64,000 bases of DNA from Acephala macrosclerotiorum (Eukaryota; Ascomycota; Leotiomycetes; Helotiales; Mollisiaceae), in contig MU119430.1 of NCBI GenBank assembly GCA_014904845.1, positions 3,821-67,820 on the forward strand. The letters run 5' to 3'. Made by a program: the position numbers and the translations under genes. This document shows positions 45,791 through 57,035 of the stretch, in pieces; the stretch's first letter is position 1; the number at the start of each line of letters is the position of its first letter. The notes below the pieces were generated by a model that worked only from the letters and a program-made list of their open reading frames with translations, did not search any database and had not been told where the DNA came from.

Positions 45791-48284
45791 CTACCACCCA
45801 AACCCCATATTCACCTTCAACCTCGTCCAAAAGCTCTTTTGCTTCTTAGCCGGAGCATTGAGCGATTTAATGAACGCCTTGTTGCTCAACTTCCTGCCCA
45901 TGAACTTCTCCAGTGCATCCATAACGTTTTCTGAGCCGCCCTGCATCCGGAGGCTGAGGAAGAGTCTAAGTCTTTTGATTGGGTCGGACTTGTAGCTATC
46001 CCTTTCTGCGATGGATGAGAATCTATCGCGATGTTCGAGAAACATTCTTCGAAACCTGATGCCTTGCTTGCGGTTCAAGGGGTCTTTGGCGAAGTATTTC
46101 TCGAAAATATCGATGGAGTATACCTCGGAGCTGAGTACGTTAGCGCTTTCCTAATCACATATCATATGAAATATATCATTTCATAACGCCACTGTGAGGC
46201 AATACTTACAGCAAATAGCAGTAATAAGACGTTTGATACGTATTCAAGGCAGTCCAATTCAAGTATGAGTTATTGTGGTGCTTCGAATCGCCTGCACTGG
46301 AAATTCCAGTCCATTCCCTCAATATGTCCTGGCAGTCTTTGGCCAGATCCGCCTTTTCCAAATCTTTCTCTGAATAGCTGTGAACCATAAGGTCGAATTT
46401 TGACATCCAAAGGTCTTGTTGATACTCCCTTATTCGATTTGCGGGGCGGCGCTTGAAGGCTACTGCGTCGAGGGTGTCGAGAGGAGCTTCTATTGGTGGC
46501 CTATCTTTACCGGGATTGGAGCTTCTCCAAGCTCCGAGGTAAGCTGGATTGAGGTAAGTGTAGTGGGATGAAAGTTTTTGTAGTATTCTTGGATCGCCAA
46601 CCCAGTGCTCACAGAGGGTACTAGGTATCTCGATAGCATCCCATGGCACACCCGAGATGGTGCCACGCACAAAATCGTGGATAGCATGACCCAGTCTTCG
46701 ACAAATTAGCGCCCAGTCGTTAGTAAAGAGGCATAGCACCAAAAAAAAAGTAGTTAAAATGAAAAATTAGAATGAAAAGGTTGCCTACTCATGTGCTAGA
46801 CTTTTGAGCTCCCCATGTGAGAGCATGGTCGGTAATTTGGAGGTTGCTTTTGAGAATCCTGCCGAGATCGAATAGCCTGGGACCTTGTTGGGATCCTTCT
46901 CTCCGTTCTTTGGGTCACTTGTGGAGAACTAAGTCTGTTGTCAGCAAAGAAGCCCCATAGATGATAAGGTGCATGGACTTACAGCAGAAAACCATCCACA
47001 ATTTGGAGTGTGAGCCTTGCCTGGCCGTTCTATAAGGTCTAGCACCAAAATGCCGAGATGCGCCTCTCCTGCTGCCGACCGACTAGTATCTTGGACATGG
47101 AGAGCGGGGAGCTTCTCTCTGTCTATTAGCGGCGCGCTACACTGTCCACTTGATAGGTAAGCCGAAATGATGGTGTTATACTGTTGCTGATCTGAGACTT
47201 CTGAAAAGCGAAGACCAAACAGATGGCCGAAGAGATCAAGTAATCCGCGGACCGTTGAGTCCAATGGGAAATACTCATGAATTTTCTCCAGTTTACCGTC
47301 CCAAAGGTGCTTCTCTTTCTGCGTTTGAGGGTAATATGACACTTCACCCCAATGAAGTTTGCGACTTGGGTCGAACTCCTGAAAATCTTGGATAGTGTAG
47401 CGACCTTTCCAGATATCGTGGCGTAAACCAGCCATAGAAAAGGAAGAGTCCATATCTTTCATCTTCATTTCAAGCAAGTCTTCCATGTAAGATTCTATTT
47501 GAGGGGCGATTGCCTTTCTCAACCCCTCGAGGAAAGCCATAGCAGCCTTTCCATCCATCATCTTGAATTGGCTCTTGAAATCCAGATAGTTCTCGAACCC
47601 TCTCAACTTTGCAACCTCCGCACGTGTTAATACCATTTTCTTGAATGAGGGTGCGAGATGCTCGTTGGCATTTTCATCCCACTTCGTGAGCCGTTCTCTA
47701 ATGTCCGAGCGCTCCGCACGCGCAGTGACATTCCCGATCAAGCCATGTCGTCGCATCAAACCAACTCTGCCTTTATTATGATTCCTTACACGAGGATAAA
47801 GCCATTTAGTCATGCTGTCTGCCGACACTCCCTTGACCTCGTCATAGGTCAGCCATACCACGCTGTCTTCTGCTTTGACGGCATCGTAGTACTTGCGAGT
47901 CAAATCTCGAGCGTGCTGGCTTGCTTGTTGAAATTCTGACACGGCGGGAGAAGGCTGAGGAAGTTCCGTTGCTACTTTAGCGACGGATGAACCGATCAAT
48001 TTCAATTTCGGCTTCGGCTTGTCGCTGATGTTCGTCTGTTTGCGCGCCTTTTCGGCCTTTGCCCCTTTGATAATAGCAAGTGTAATTCGTGGTTCTGATG
48101 CACGTAAGATAGCGGTAGTACCAAAGGTTCTACGTAATGAGCCATCGACTGACGGTCGGACAGGGAATGGTCGAATTTGAGTACTGATCACCTGACATTC
48201 AGGCTTGCGGTCCTCAACGTGGTAGCCGCGGCGATGCGTCAATCGACGACCGCCGTTGTAGCGTTGCCTCGTGAGACGAAGGGC
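45791..48284 (-). pseudogene. M3 metallopeptidase (saccharolysin/thimet type), probably disabled
   Basis: Exons read 48284-46983 (5' limit uncertain), 46928-46789, 46695-46210 and 46150-45791. The introns of 54 and 93 nt are clear. The zinc site is split by the second one: CAT GA at 46790 joins A at 46695 to give HELGHAIHD, an intact HExxH with the family context. Other M3 blocks: WLTYDEVKGVSADSMTKWLY, VLTRAEVAKLRGFENYLDFK, YFPLDSTVRGLLDLFGHLFG and AHLGILVLDLIERPGKAHTP. The C-terminal block IDIFEKYFAKDPLNRKQGIR follows. Two defects: no in-frame ATG precedes the conserved part (the frame is open back to a TGA near 48315), and the last junction (donor 46209, acceptor 46151) leaves the C-terminal exon one base out of frame. 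The catalytic exon is therefore preserved but the full protein is not. One sequencing error plus an unseen first exon would rescue it, so this is a lean rather than certain pseudogene call. Known role of relatives: cleavage of short peptides in cytosol or mitochondria. Confidence 0.65.
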
Positions 48285-48897
48285 ATTTACATGAAGGTCA
48301 GCAGAAGTGATTCAATGGGCGCCAATGAACGAACCCATTCCACCGCCGCCGGACGAGCAGCGACATGGTGACTGGAGCCCCAACGGGAAGCTGCATGCAT
48401 GGCTTGAGAGCGTTGATATCGAGTCGAGGAGCGTCGAATTGGCTCGCAAATAGGTGGAGACACTTCGAGGGGGGATTGATGCCTCGAAGGTTCGTAAGTC
48501 GGACCTTTTCAAGGCGTTTCTGGAGATGGAGTGATGGTTTGTGAAGATTTAGACGTTCCATGTTGTGCAACCAATCTCCCACGTGATGATACACGCCACC
48601 AACATTGAAGCCCCTTGCAGCTGCTTTCGCCCCCTTTTTGGGCCCCACCATGTTCACGTGTTATTTTACCTTCAAGATTCTCCAATATTCGCCTCTCATT
48701 GTTTAAAAAACTGAGAGACGTTACACCCCAAAATAGTGATACCCTTAGGACGTACATGCATCCACAGCGTGCTCGAAAATTCAATCTAATTAACCTATCA
48801 CCTCCACCCCGGAGCCGTTAAAGTAGGTTTGATGCGCCTCAACTTTCCACTTCACACCAGCATTGTGCCTCTCCGGGATGTCAACAGCCATGACTTC
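48285..48897. other. Intergenic region upstream of the M3 peptidase
   Basis: ORFs at 48298-48657 and 48509-48784 (-) have no recognisable domain. Two CACGTG sites lie at about 48579-48584 and 48654-48659. Nothing else is seen. Confidence 0.4.
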
Positions 48898-49665
48898 CTA
48901 CTCTTGGAAGTCAGCATTATCATAATCCAGTAGAAATCTAGTCGGGCCATGCACCATCGCAACACCCGTCACCGGATCCTTCCCCACAACCCCCTCAACG
49001 TTGGAACAACAATCCCTTTCACGACCTTATGATCAAAACAATAATGCGCCGCAATACCATGCGAAACATCAGTCACATATTCCATCCTTCTGATCCACAA
49101 CTTCTCACGATCAAAGTAGAACCTCTGTTTTCGAGTATGAGCAGCGTAGTTCGCTGGGAAGACAGCTTCTAGTACGCGCCAGGACTCGGGTTCGCCTTTG
49201 CTGTTCACGAAACCACGTTCAAAATGTTCTTCGATCTCGTGAGTCTCGAAACTGGGTTCCGCGAAGATGAATGGGTAGCCTGCGTAATTCCAGTCCGCGT
49301 AGCCAAAGAAGTAAGCCAGGTGAAGCTGATCCCATTTCGAGCCTCGATCATGACCATCGACAGCTGCTCGCGGTGAAGTGCGGCTCTGAATTTCGACACC
49401 AGAGGAATCTTGTGTCCAAACACGATTTGGTGTGAATACCCAAGTATCAGACGGACGTCTGAGGTCGAGTCTGGTGAGCTCCGTGCTAGGTATCGTGGTG
49501 CTGACTTTGACGTAGGGATGGTAGTGGGCTGGGTATCCTTTCAGCGCGAGGAAGAATCCGGAAAAGTTGAGGTTGTAGGTCGTAGATTTGAATTTCTTCC
49601 AGGTAGAGATACTGCCGTGAGAAGCGATGACTTTGGGGGGAAGTGAAGTGCTCTGGAGTCGAAGT
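48898..49665 (-). pseudogene. Unknown conserved fungal protein, frameshifted
   Basis: Open on the minus strand from about 49665: LPPKVIASHGSISTWKKFKS, TTYNLNFSGFFLALKGYPAH, YHPYVKVSTTIPSTELTRLD, VWTQDSSGVEIQSRTSPRAA, KWDQLHLAYFFGYADWNYAG, EEHFERGFVNSKGEPESWRV, RKQRFYFDREKLWIRRMEYV, HYCFDHKVVKGIVVPTLR. At a run of five C on plus (48990-48994) the frame slips to a stop; the +1 frame continues RVVGKDPVTGVAMVHGPTRF and ends at 48898. The pattern (beta-rich, HGSI...W start, WRVLxAxFP, YxxDVxxG) fits a family of about 240-residue ascomycete proteins with no assigned function that I know only by pattern. No ATG is seen at the 5' end. Probably a pseudogene. Confidence 0.6.
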
Positions 49666-50580
49666 CAATCCTTGTGTGGAGGATAATTAGCCATAGGATT
49701 GAAGTCTTAAGCAGACGTTTTATTCTCAAGATATCTAAGCTCTTTTTATATCGCGGCCGCCTTTCTTACTTAGAGTCCTTTTACATTAGACGCTCTCTCG
49801 TTGAGAATACATCAAAAGAGAAAAATGTATCAATAGCGAAGTATAAAAGATTGCACGAATTTTTTTCCCACCGCCTTCCTTAGTGGGAAACTTAGGGGGG
49901 GTGTTCCCGCGCTGCCCGGGGCGTCCCTAAAAGGGTCGGCTCCCGTCCAATGGTCCGAAGGGTCCTTGGATCGCGCTCCACGATAGCAGGGATATTTATG
50001 TCCGCACCAGTGGACAAGTTGTTCCAGTCTTCTGACTTCTGATTCAAAACAATCCTCAAGTTATCGTCTTTGTGAACAGGAAGTATTATGTCAGGTTGAA
50101 TGGTATCGGCATGCGGCCAGCTTGGAAGCAGTGTCAATGAAGTGGTCTGAGGGCGAAGCGCCAATTGAGGCTGGAGTGTCCCATCTTCAGAGTTTTCCCA
50201 ACGTCTAGCGCTGATTCCAGAATTGGTGTTAACGATTTGAGTCACTGTTGCTACACCTTCCGTGGTGACTAGTGCATCAGTCGTTCGTAAGATTCTCTCA
50301 TTAGGATTGCCCGTCCAATGGCATGTTATATCCATACTTTGGGTGGAGCTGAGCTGCTGTAGAAGGGAGTGTTTGTGGCCCATGGCACTGCTAACATCGA
50401 GGTCTTCTAACACCGCGTCCGTGGTTGGAGACTTCGATTGCAGATGGATGGGAGGTACCGGAGTCACAAGAGGAGCAATGCTCCTTTCGAGTGTGGTCAC
50501 AAAGTATGTTCCACACGCCGAAAAGGTTAACTGCTCCACATGGGATTTTGCCTCCATTACCAAGGGACCTCTGTCATGCT

Positions 50581-50632
50581 CTGTCAAATGGTTAAGATTC
50601 AGCGAGGTATGATAGTATGAGTTTGTGCTTAC
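50581..50632 (-). other. Intron retained in the STAND pseudogene
   Basis: On minus GTAAGC...CTTAAC...GACAG, 52 nt, joining ...LWNYTN to EHDRGPLVME in frame. Its good consensus shows that the 3' part of the gene kept normal splice structure after the insertion. Confidence 0.75.
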
Positions 50633-51290
50633 CATTCGTGTAATTCCACAAATATATATATTGGTTGGCAGAGATTGCTAGTAGTGGCAGCGACGGATGG
50701 AAGTCGACCTGGAACCTCTTCTTGTCTAAGGCGTACCCATTCCAGGAACTGTCGCTGTCAAGCTTTCTGAGGAATTTCCTAATCTGGCGCACCATTTTGA
50801 TCTCAGGTATTGAGCTCGAACCCGAGGCAGACCGTAGTTCCAGAATAAGCAAATTGTTCGGTATGGAACGCACTTGGTCCACAAAGCAAATATGGCTTGT
50901 CTTTTGATCGAAGAATATCCAGTACAGGTAGGTTTTCATACTTCTTTGACGTTCAGTGTAGTCGTCTATTCGAATGTATCTAGCAAAAATGTCTCCCTTT
51001 TCGAGTCTGCCCCTTACAGACTCCCAATAAGCTTCGTTGGTGCTGTTCAATTCAAGCGGTAGGAGAGTAGAGGTGTATCGGGAGGCAGAATCGCCTCGAG
51101 CTGGGGTCACCACATAGAGGTTCCGTAGGACAGTAAAATACTGAGTGTTAGGTGCGATGGCAAGTGGGAACTGGATATACCATTTTTCCTCTTTATCTTG
51201 CCAAAGACTTTGCCATATCTGCAGCACCACCTCGTCGCGATCTAATGGAAATGTGATCGTATCTAGCGAGCTAGGTGTATTCACGAGATA

Positions 51291-51341
51291 AGTCAAACCC
51301 CCTAGAAGTGGGCCCCCCCCTGTTCTGGGCCACCTCGCTTA
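51291..51341 (+). repeat. Left terminal inverted repeat of the pogo/Fot1-type element
   Basis: 51 bases identical to the reverse complement of 53077-53127, including a C8 run (51313-51320) and a C5 run (51298-51302). The TA at 51289-51290 is the target copy. Homology ends exactly after base 51341. Confidence 0.93.
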
Positions 51342-53076
51342 GCACACCGCCACTACCCCACTACCCACTTTAACCTCGAATATTTTTATTATTCCTTAAT
51401 AAAACTCTTCCAAATTTTGCAAGTCATTAGAGTCGATCATAAAGCTCTCATATACGGAAACTGATGTCCAGTATGCACTTAAAAACGTGGCAAATAAGAA
51501 GTCCTTACGAAAATCCTCTCTCGACTGAAGTGTACCGAGGGGCACTCTTCAGCATAGAGTACTCGGCATTCTTCCTAAGAAAGAAGCCTATACGCATCTA
51601 CAGAGGCTTGCCCCGATCCAGGAGCAACGTCTTACAGACTGAGTACTAGTTCAAGAAAGCCTAGAGTTCAATCCTATATATGCACAGATCAAAGCTTTTA
51701 CTGACCGTATTTTGGCCTTTCGACGCGATGTTGCACTACTCGAAAAACGTTGAATAATTGAATTTCTTCGCCGGAATCCTGTTCTTAAGACCAAAAAGCA
51801 ATTCAGAATCGATTCTGTGCGTATCAATAGTACTACATTTGATATTATTAAGACTTGATTTCAAAAATTGGAAATATTAGCGATCAAAACAATCAAAGTT
51901 GAAAACCGATGGAATATAGACGAAGCAGAGATCATAAAAAGCTAAAAAGAGAATGGATTAGTGATTGGAAGTGCTGAGAAACGTTTTATTCAAAAGAAAC
52001 AACTAGGTTCTAAAGCTTGGATTTCATTTATTGAGTGCATTTCTTCGAGCGGCCGAGCCATTTTTTCGATCGTTATGTTCAAAAGAAAATCAGTCCAATA
52101 ATAATGGTTTTTTATGGGATTGAGAGAGTATAAAGACTAAAAGTTTACTGCAATCGATAATAGATAGACATCTGACGATATTGCTTTGAAGTGATTACAA
52201 ACCGTCTTTATACTTCAGACAGCACCACGTGACTTAAAAGAGCCTCGTCTACTCATATTAGATGGCCATGGGAGCCATGAGACAATAGAATTCATGTGAA
52301 AGTGCTTTTCGAACAATATCTACTTGTTATTTTTATTACTGCACATTTCACATGTGTTTCAATCTTTGGATTTGTCTATTTTTTCTCCCTTTAAATCCGT
52401 TTACCGAAGGCGATTAAGTTCGCTGTCTCTTATCAACGACTCGACGCCTATAGAGAAGCAAAACTTCTTGAAATGTTATAAGCAGGCTCGAGTGGATGCT
52501 TTAACAAAAGGAAACTGTAAAGCGAGTTGAAAAGCCTCAGAGTTATAGCCACTGAACATCTCGAAGCCTCTTATAAACCGATTATTGCTTAAAAATAGTA
52601 ATAAAGCGGCCGAGGAATTTTTACAATCGTCAAGAAAGGATATAGTACTTGAATAGATTCAGGATTCATTATTTGAAATTTGGAAAACCCCTCAAAAAAG
52701 TGAAAATATTCGAGAATAATCGAGGCAAATCACGAGACTTGAGTAAATCGATACAGCAATTGCTAGAGTGCTTTTTAGGAAAATAGCTAAAGACTTAAAC
52801 GATAAGGACTTTGTTATTGCTAAGCAAGAGCGCAAGATCCAAACATTAAAAGCTAGAGTAGTCCAACTTGAGCCTAGAAAACGGCGGAAAGTAAGGACTA
52901 GTCCAAATTCCAAGTTCGCTGATATCGAGAAGATCTACAAAGCACAGATAGAAGCTGGAGACCGCCAAAATGTACCATTAGATTCCGATGATTTCTCTAG
53001 TATAGCCTCTACTTTATCTCATATATCTATTAATTGATTAAAAAGTTATTCGCGGTCGAATTGGGTTGGTAGGAAT

Positions 53077-53127
53077 TAAGCGAGGTGGCCCAGAACAGGG
53101 GGGGGCCCACTTCTAGGGGGTTTGACT
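53077..53127 (-). repeat. Right terminal inverted repeat of the pogo/Fot1-type element
   Basis: Perfect inverted match of 51291-51341, with G8 and G5 runs. Followed by TA (53128-53129). The flanking host sequence on the two sides of the element reads on as one exon when one TA is counted. Confidence 0.93.
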
Positions 53128-55081
53128 TATCTCTCGTATTTTCCAGTCCACCCAGAGGAATACCGATATGTGTTGGCTAGAAAGATCACCGGACTTTTCC
53201 GTGAATTATAGAAATCATCGAACTCTCTGGATAGTTTGTCAGATGCTTTAATTTTGATTAGTGGTTGAGCCTACCTTGATGGCCAGACGCCGAGAACGGC
53301 AACAAAATTTCCGTCAGAGCTAGTCCGAGACATCTTGACGAGCGGCTTTGCGCTTTGCTCGTCATCTGAGTTACCGGCAACTAGAGAGTGGACAGTGATG
53401 CCAGTATTTCGGGCCAGTAGTGAGCTCGGATTAAAAGCAGTCACTTCTTCCCATATGCAGCCAGGTCTCGAACGGAGTTGTTGGCCCCAAAATTCATGCA
53501 TCTTTGACAGATCCTGAGAGAGTTGTACTGCCTCAGTCGCTATCGTGGACAGCTTCAACCCCTTCACCAACTCCTTGTTTGAGAGGACCTCTTGGCCCCA
53601 TTGATTCAAATACTTTGTCTCTGAAGACTGTCCTAGCACATAGCAAGCTTCAATCCAGGCCATAAGGACAAGTGGTTGGTGGAGAAAGTTGGACATGACT
53701 TCCACTAGCCCATCCAGAGATGCGTGATTCAAGGTTATAGTGCCCCATTTGAATGATGGCAGTAGATGAGAAGACCATTCTGTGGCAGCATAGCCAACAA
53801 AAGGAAATGCTGATTCTAGATCCTTTTTATTGGGATCCAGGCCCAAATTTCCAGACAATGGCTGGGCTGGTAGACGATAAGTTATGTATCCCACGCAGCA
53901 CTTGAGAATTTCGAAGTGAGACTCTGCTCTCGAAGCGATCAGTCGTTGAAGGGTGCTTGGTGGATGATTCCTCCCATAGGGTAAATCTCCATCTACCGAA
54001 AGAAAGTATTCTCGAACAGATGTATGGATTAGCTAAAATGGTCGCTCTTGTGTAGAGCATCCACGCACTGAGCTCCGCTCTACAAGGCCTGCGCAGGTAA
54101 TGGTGATTGTGCTTTCGAAATCGTTGAACTTGTCTTCTGAATCGGACTTTGGACAATTCCGGCACAAGATCAAGGCTTGTTCTAGTTCTGAGGCGCTAAG
54201 TTCTCTTCGTGCATAAAGAAGCCACATAAACACGAGCCGGGCAAGGTCCGAGGATGCCCGATTACCGGACAGTATTAACCCGAGTATGTTGTTATACATT
54301 TGTTCAAGGCCATCTGGAAGATTGACTTCCATCAAAGCATCTTCGCGTTGGGCAACGGACAGAGCCGTCGAAGCGATATAAGTCGTGAATAATCGAGCCC
54401 ACAGGAACATGCCATCAGCTCGTTTAACAAGTAGATCAATAATCTCTAGAGCCTTAGTTTTCTTAGAGAGAACTCGTCGCTCCATGAGGATAGTCAGATG
54501 ATTTTCCAAATATAGCTTGATAGCTGATGCGTTTCGCCTTCCAACAGAGAGACGGCAGCCACTCTGGATTGTTTCAGCTATAAACCCACCGTAGGACGAC
54601 TGAATAAAATTGCTCGAAAATCGTTGATCTCGGAAATTTTCAGCAATTTGAGGACTAAGGATTCGTGATCTTCGCACTCATCGAGACCATCCAGAACAAG
54701 GAAAGCCTTTCCAATCCGCTGACAACACAGAAGCAGAAGATCTTCCAGTTCTCTATTGGATGCTACGAGCTGGCCATCTGACAGACTTGTCATTGAGTAT
54801 GAGAATTTGTCGAGAATATCCTCATTGCCCCGCGTTCGTTGGAGAATCTGAGATAGAATAGATCTGTATGCCCCAAAGCTGTCCCTAGAATCTGGGGCAC
54901 TGGAGTCGAAGAAGAAATACCAGACGGGCGGCCTATGGATAAAACGCAAATCGTCAATCGTGGGAGCAGCCATTACTAGGCTGCTCGCAAAAAAAACCAT
55001 GCGGTGGGTCCAGGTGGAGTTTTTTTTTTTTAAGTCTCGCAAGCCATTGACGATCCATATCCGAAGAAAGCGGCATACCAA

Positions 55082-55542
55082 AGTCTCTTGAACCTTAGAG
55101 TATTGACTCCAACTGAATCGAGAAGTTGGTAATGGGATTGATTGAACTACTCTTGAGAAGTACGGGTAGATAAAATTTGAGCCTTACGCTCGATATGTAA
55201 TGTCCATATAGTTTAAGGACATCACTTGAGACATGTCTTGAGCTCTCTCAAGGATAAATGCAAGATGATGATATGACAATTTTGTATACAACGTTGAATT
55301 GAGATCAGAAGAAAACATGAGTCAGTCTTCGACGATGGGAATGATGGGGAATATGACAGGATAGTATCTGCGATGTCCACTGTCTTCCAGATCTAGCTAT
55401 AACGACTAATCGAGATCAAACAACATCGCACGCCTCAAGTCTTTACCCCGCAAAACAGGTAGCTTTAGCAATTGAGACAACCTTTCTGCTGTTTCCAGAG
55501 GCAATATTGGATCAAGCCCAGATGATTCATCCTGTCCGAATG
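55082..55542. other. Region between STAND remnant and LTR element
   Basis: The minus strand just above 55081 stays open for a short way (SIPLPTSRFSWSQYSKVQET) and is probably the STAND 5' coding region. Beyond about 55190 no gene is seen. Confidence 0.4.
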
Positions 55543-55676
55543 TGTCAATTTGAGTGATATATTCGATGGACTTGATGGTCTGGTTGATTGATTAAGGTGG
55601 TAAGATCTAGCTAGGTGCGGGGACATTATATCCATTGCAGTGCTTACTCAGCACTAAAACCACTCGAAAGTCTAAC
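55543..55676 (+). repeat. Left LTR segment, little mutated
   Basis: Normal base composition. Against the right copy nearly every C outside CpG on this strand reads T there, while three of three CpG sites (at TTCGAT, TGCGGG and CTCGAA) are unchanged. About 45 transitions and two transversions were counted by eye. It may be the 3' LTR if the element is on minus. Confidence 0.8.
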
Positions 55677-57023
55677 ACGCCTTCTGCTGAGAAGCACTGT
55701 AGAGATATATCCATTTTAATGTTTAAAGTGATGTAAATAATCAATGTCTTCACGTGACCATCGCACTAACTATTATTGTGATCTATCGTCCCTTATCTCT
55801 TATTAATTGTAGCGTCGAATCGTCGTAAAGAGCCTTATTAAACTCTGTGGCGCTAGTTTTAGCTGCTTCGTAGAAGAGCTTATAGAGAACTAGAAAGAGT
55901 TTACTCTCTCTATAGAAATTCGATTCTAAATAAAGCATTTTCAACTCCTATTTTACAGTCAATGAGTACTCCAAATCTACCTAAAAAAGCTTTCGTCTTG
56001 TTCCAGTTCGTTTTTTCACTATTGTTGTTTTAATTTTTGAAATTTATAAGCAGTACTATAATCTTTTTTGTATTAAACCAATTTTCATTCAAACTTATTA
56101 TAGTTTTATAAATCGTAAATCGATCGTAGAATAATTGTTTTGTAAAAATATTTGCGATTTAATCGTTTTTTAGAATTAATTCTATTTTTAATTTATTTTT
56201 AGTAATTATATCATTTTTTATATAAAAGTATCGAATTTTAATATATTTAAATTTATTTGAAAACTTCGTATTTATATTAAAATCGATCGCAAAAAAATTG
56301 TTATAATATAAAATAAAAAGTTTTTTAAAAATTTTTTTGATAATTTTTAATTATAGTTTTTTTAATTAAATTATTTCTTTTGCGATTTTATTCGTTATTA
56401 TAATTTTTATTTTTATCGAGTTTTGTATTATATTTTATTATTTTTATATTATTTATAAAATTACTCTATTTTTTAATATTATTATTTATTTTAAAAACGA
56501 TTTATAATCATTTTTAATCTTTTATATAAAATCGAAAAATTTATTATAATTTTTAATCGACGTTTTTTTATAAATAATTTTTATTGTTTTCATTTTATTA
56601 AAATATTAAAAAAATTATTTTATAAAACGTAAATATTCGAAATACGTATTGAATATAAATCTAATAAATTGATTAATATAATAATTAATATTTAATTTCG
56701 TACAATTAATTAAATAAATCGTAATATTAATAATTTATTTATAAAAATAAAAATCGTTTTCGTTTAATTAATTTTTTTTTTTTTTATAAAATTGTATTTT
56801 ACGAAAATAATAAATTCGTTTAATTCGAATATTTGAAATCAAATCGTAATAATAATTTATTTATATATATTTTTTAATAAATTGTAAAAATATAATTTTC
56901 GCGATTTTTTTCGATTTAAAATTTTATAAAAACGATAATAAAATTAAAATTTTTACTTTTTTAACGTTTTTTGATTTTAATTTTAATAATATTCGTATTT
57001 ATTTTATTTTTAATAATTAATAT

Positions 57024-57035
57024 ATTATCGACAAA
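57024..57035 (-). other. Fossil reverse-transcriptase active-site motif (FVDN from FVDD)
   Basis: The reverse strand reads TTTGTCGATAAT, flanked by LILIFL before and ILII after. In copia elements this is the [YF]VDD catalytic strand. The second Asp appears as Asn by one G-to-A change. It is the only such match noticed in the block. Confidence 0.5.

Larger units (their letters stand above)
51291..53127 (+). mobile_element. Pogo/Fot1-type (Tc1-mariner superfamily) DNA transposon, RIP-mutated
   Basis: 1837 bp bounded by perfect 51-bp terminal inverted repeats (51291-51341 and 53077-53127, starting AGTCAAACCCCCTAGAAG) and flanked by the dinucleotide TA on each side (51289-51290, 53128-53129), the target duplication of this superfamily. 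Inside, on plus, degraded transposase pieces are in order: an N-terminal helix-turn-helix region (about 51470-51750); LVIGSAEKRFIQKKQLGSKA, WISFIECISSSGRAIF and IVMFKRKSVQ (DDE_1 core, about 51960-52100); DGHGSHET-type remnant (about 52258-52290); LHISHVFQSLDLSIFSPFKS and VYRRRLSSLSLIND (52324-52530); and a charged coiled C-terminal tail (52768-53037). Many stops sit where Trp (TGG to TGA/TAG) or Gln (CAA/CAG to TAA/TAG) would be expected, the RIP direction. The transposase is dead, but the termini are intact. Confidence 0.9.
49892..55081 (-). pseudogene. STAND (NACHT-WD repeat) gene, decayed and split by a transposon
   Basis: A minus-strand gene of the fungal STAND/NLR-like class, whose known members act in incompatibility and self/non-self recognition. 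From 55081: FLVLDGLDECEDHESLVLKL (Walker B with the NACHT DGLDE), ILFSRPTV (sensor 1 R), a frame change near 54590, ASAIKLYLENHLTILMERRV, KRADGMFLWARLFTTYIAS, LVFMWLLYARRELSASELEQ (winged helix), TAG at 54033-54035, then LIHTSVREYFLSVDGDLPYG to 53271. After an intron (53257-53220 region) the exon ...WTGKYERY is interrupted at TA by the transposon 51291-53127. The frame resumes as LVNTPSSLDT (51288), passes an intron (50581-50632) and ends at 49892. The C-terminal part has WD-like HPSLPLLAISANQYIYLWNY and VEQLTFSACGTYFV. No Walker A GxxxxGK[ST] can be read near 55010; a T8 and a A11 run lie there. Disabled by insertion, stop and frameshift. Confidence 0.8.

Noticed and set aside
54556..54581. 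A 26-nt GT...AG segment as an intron repairing the STAND frame
   Set aside because: Far shorter than any working fungal intron here (minimum 45 nt); a frameshift is more likely.
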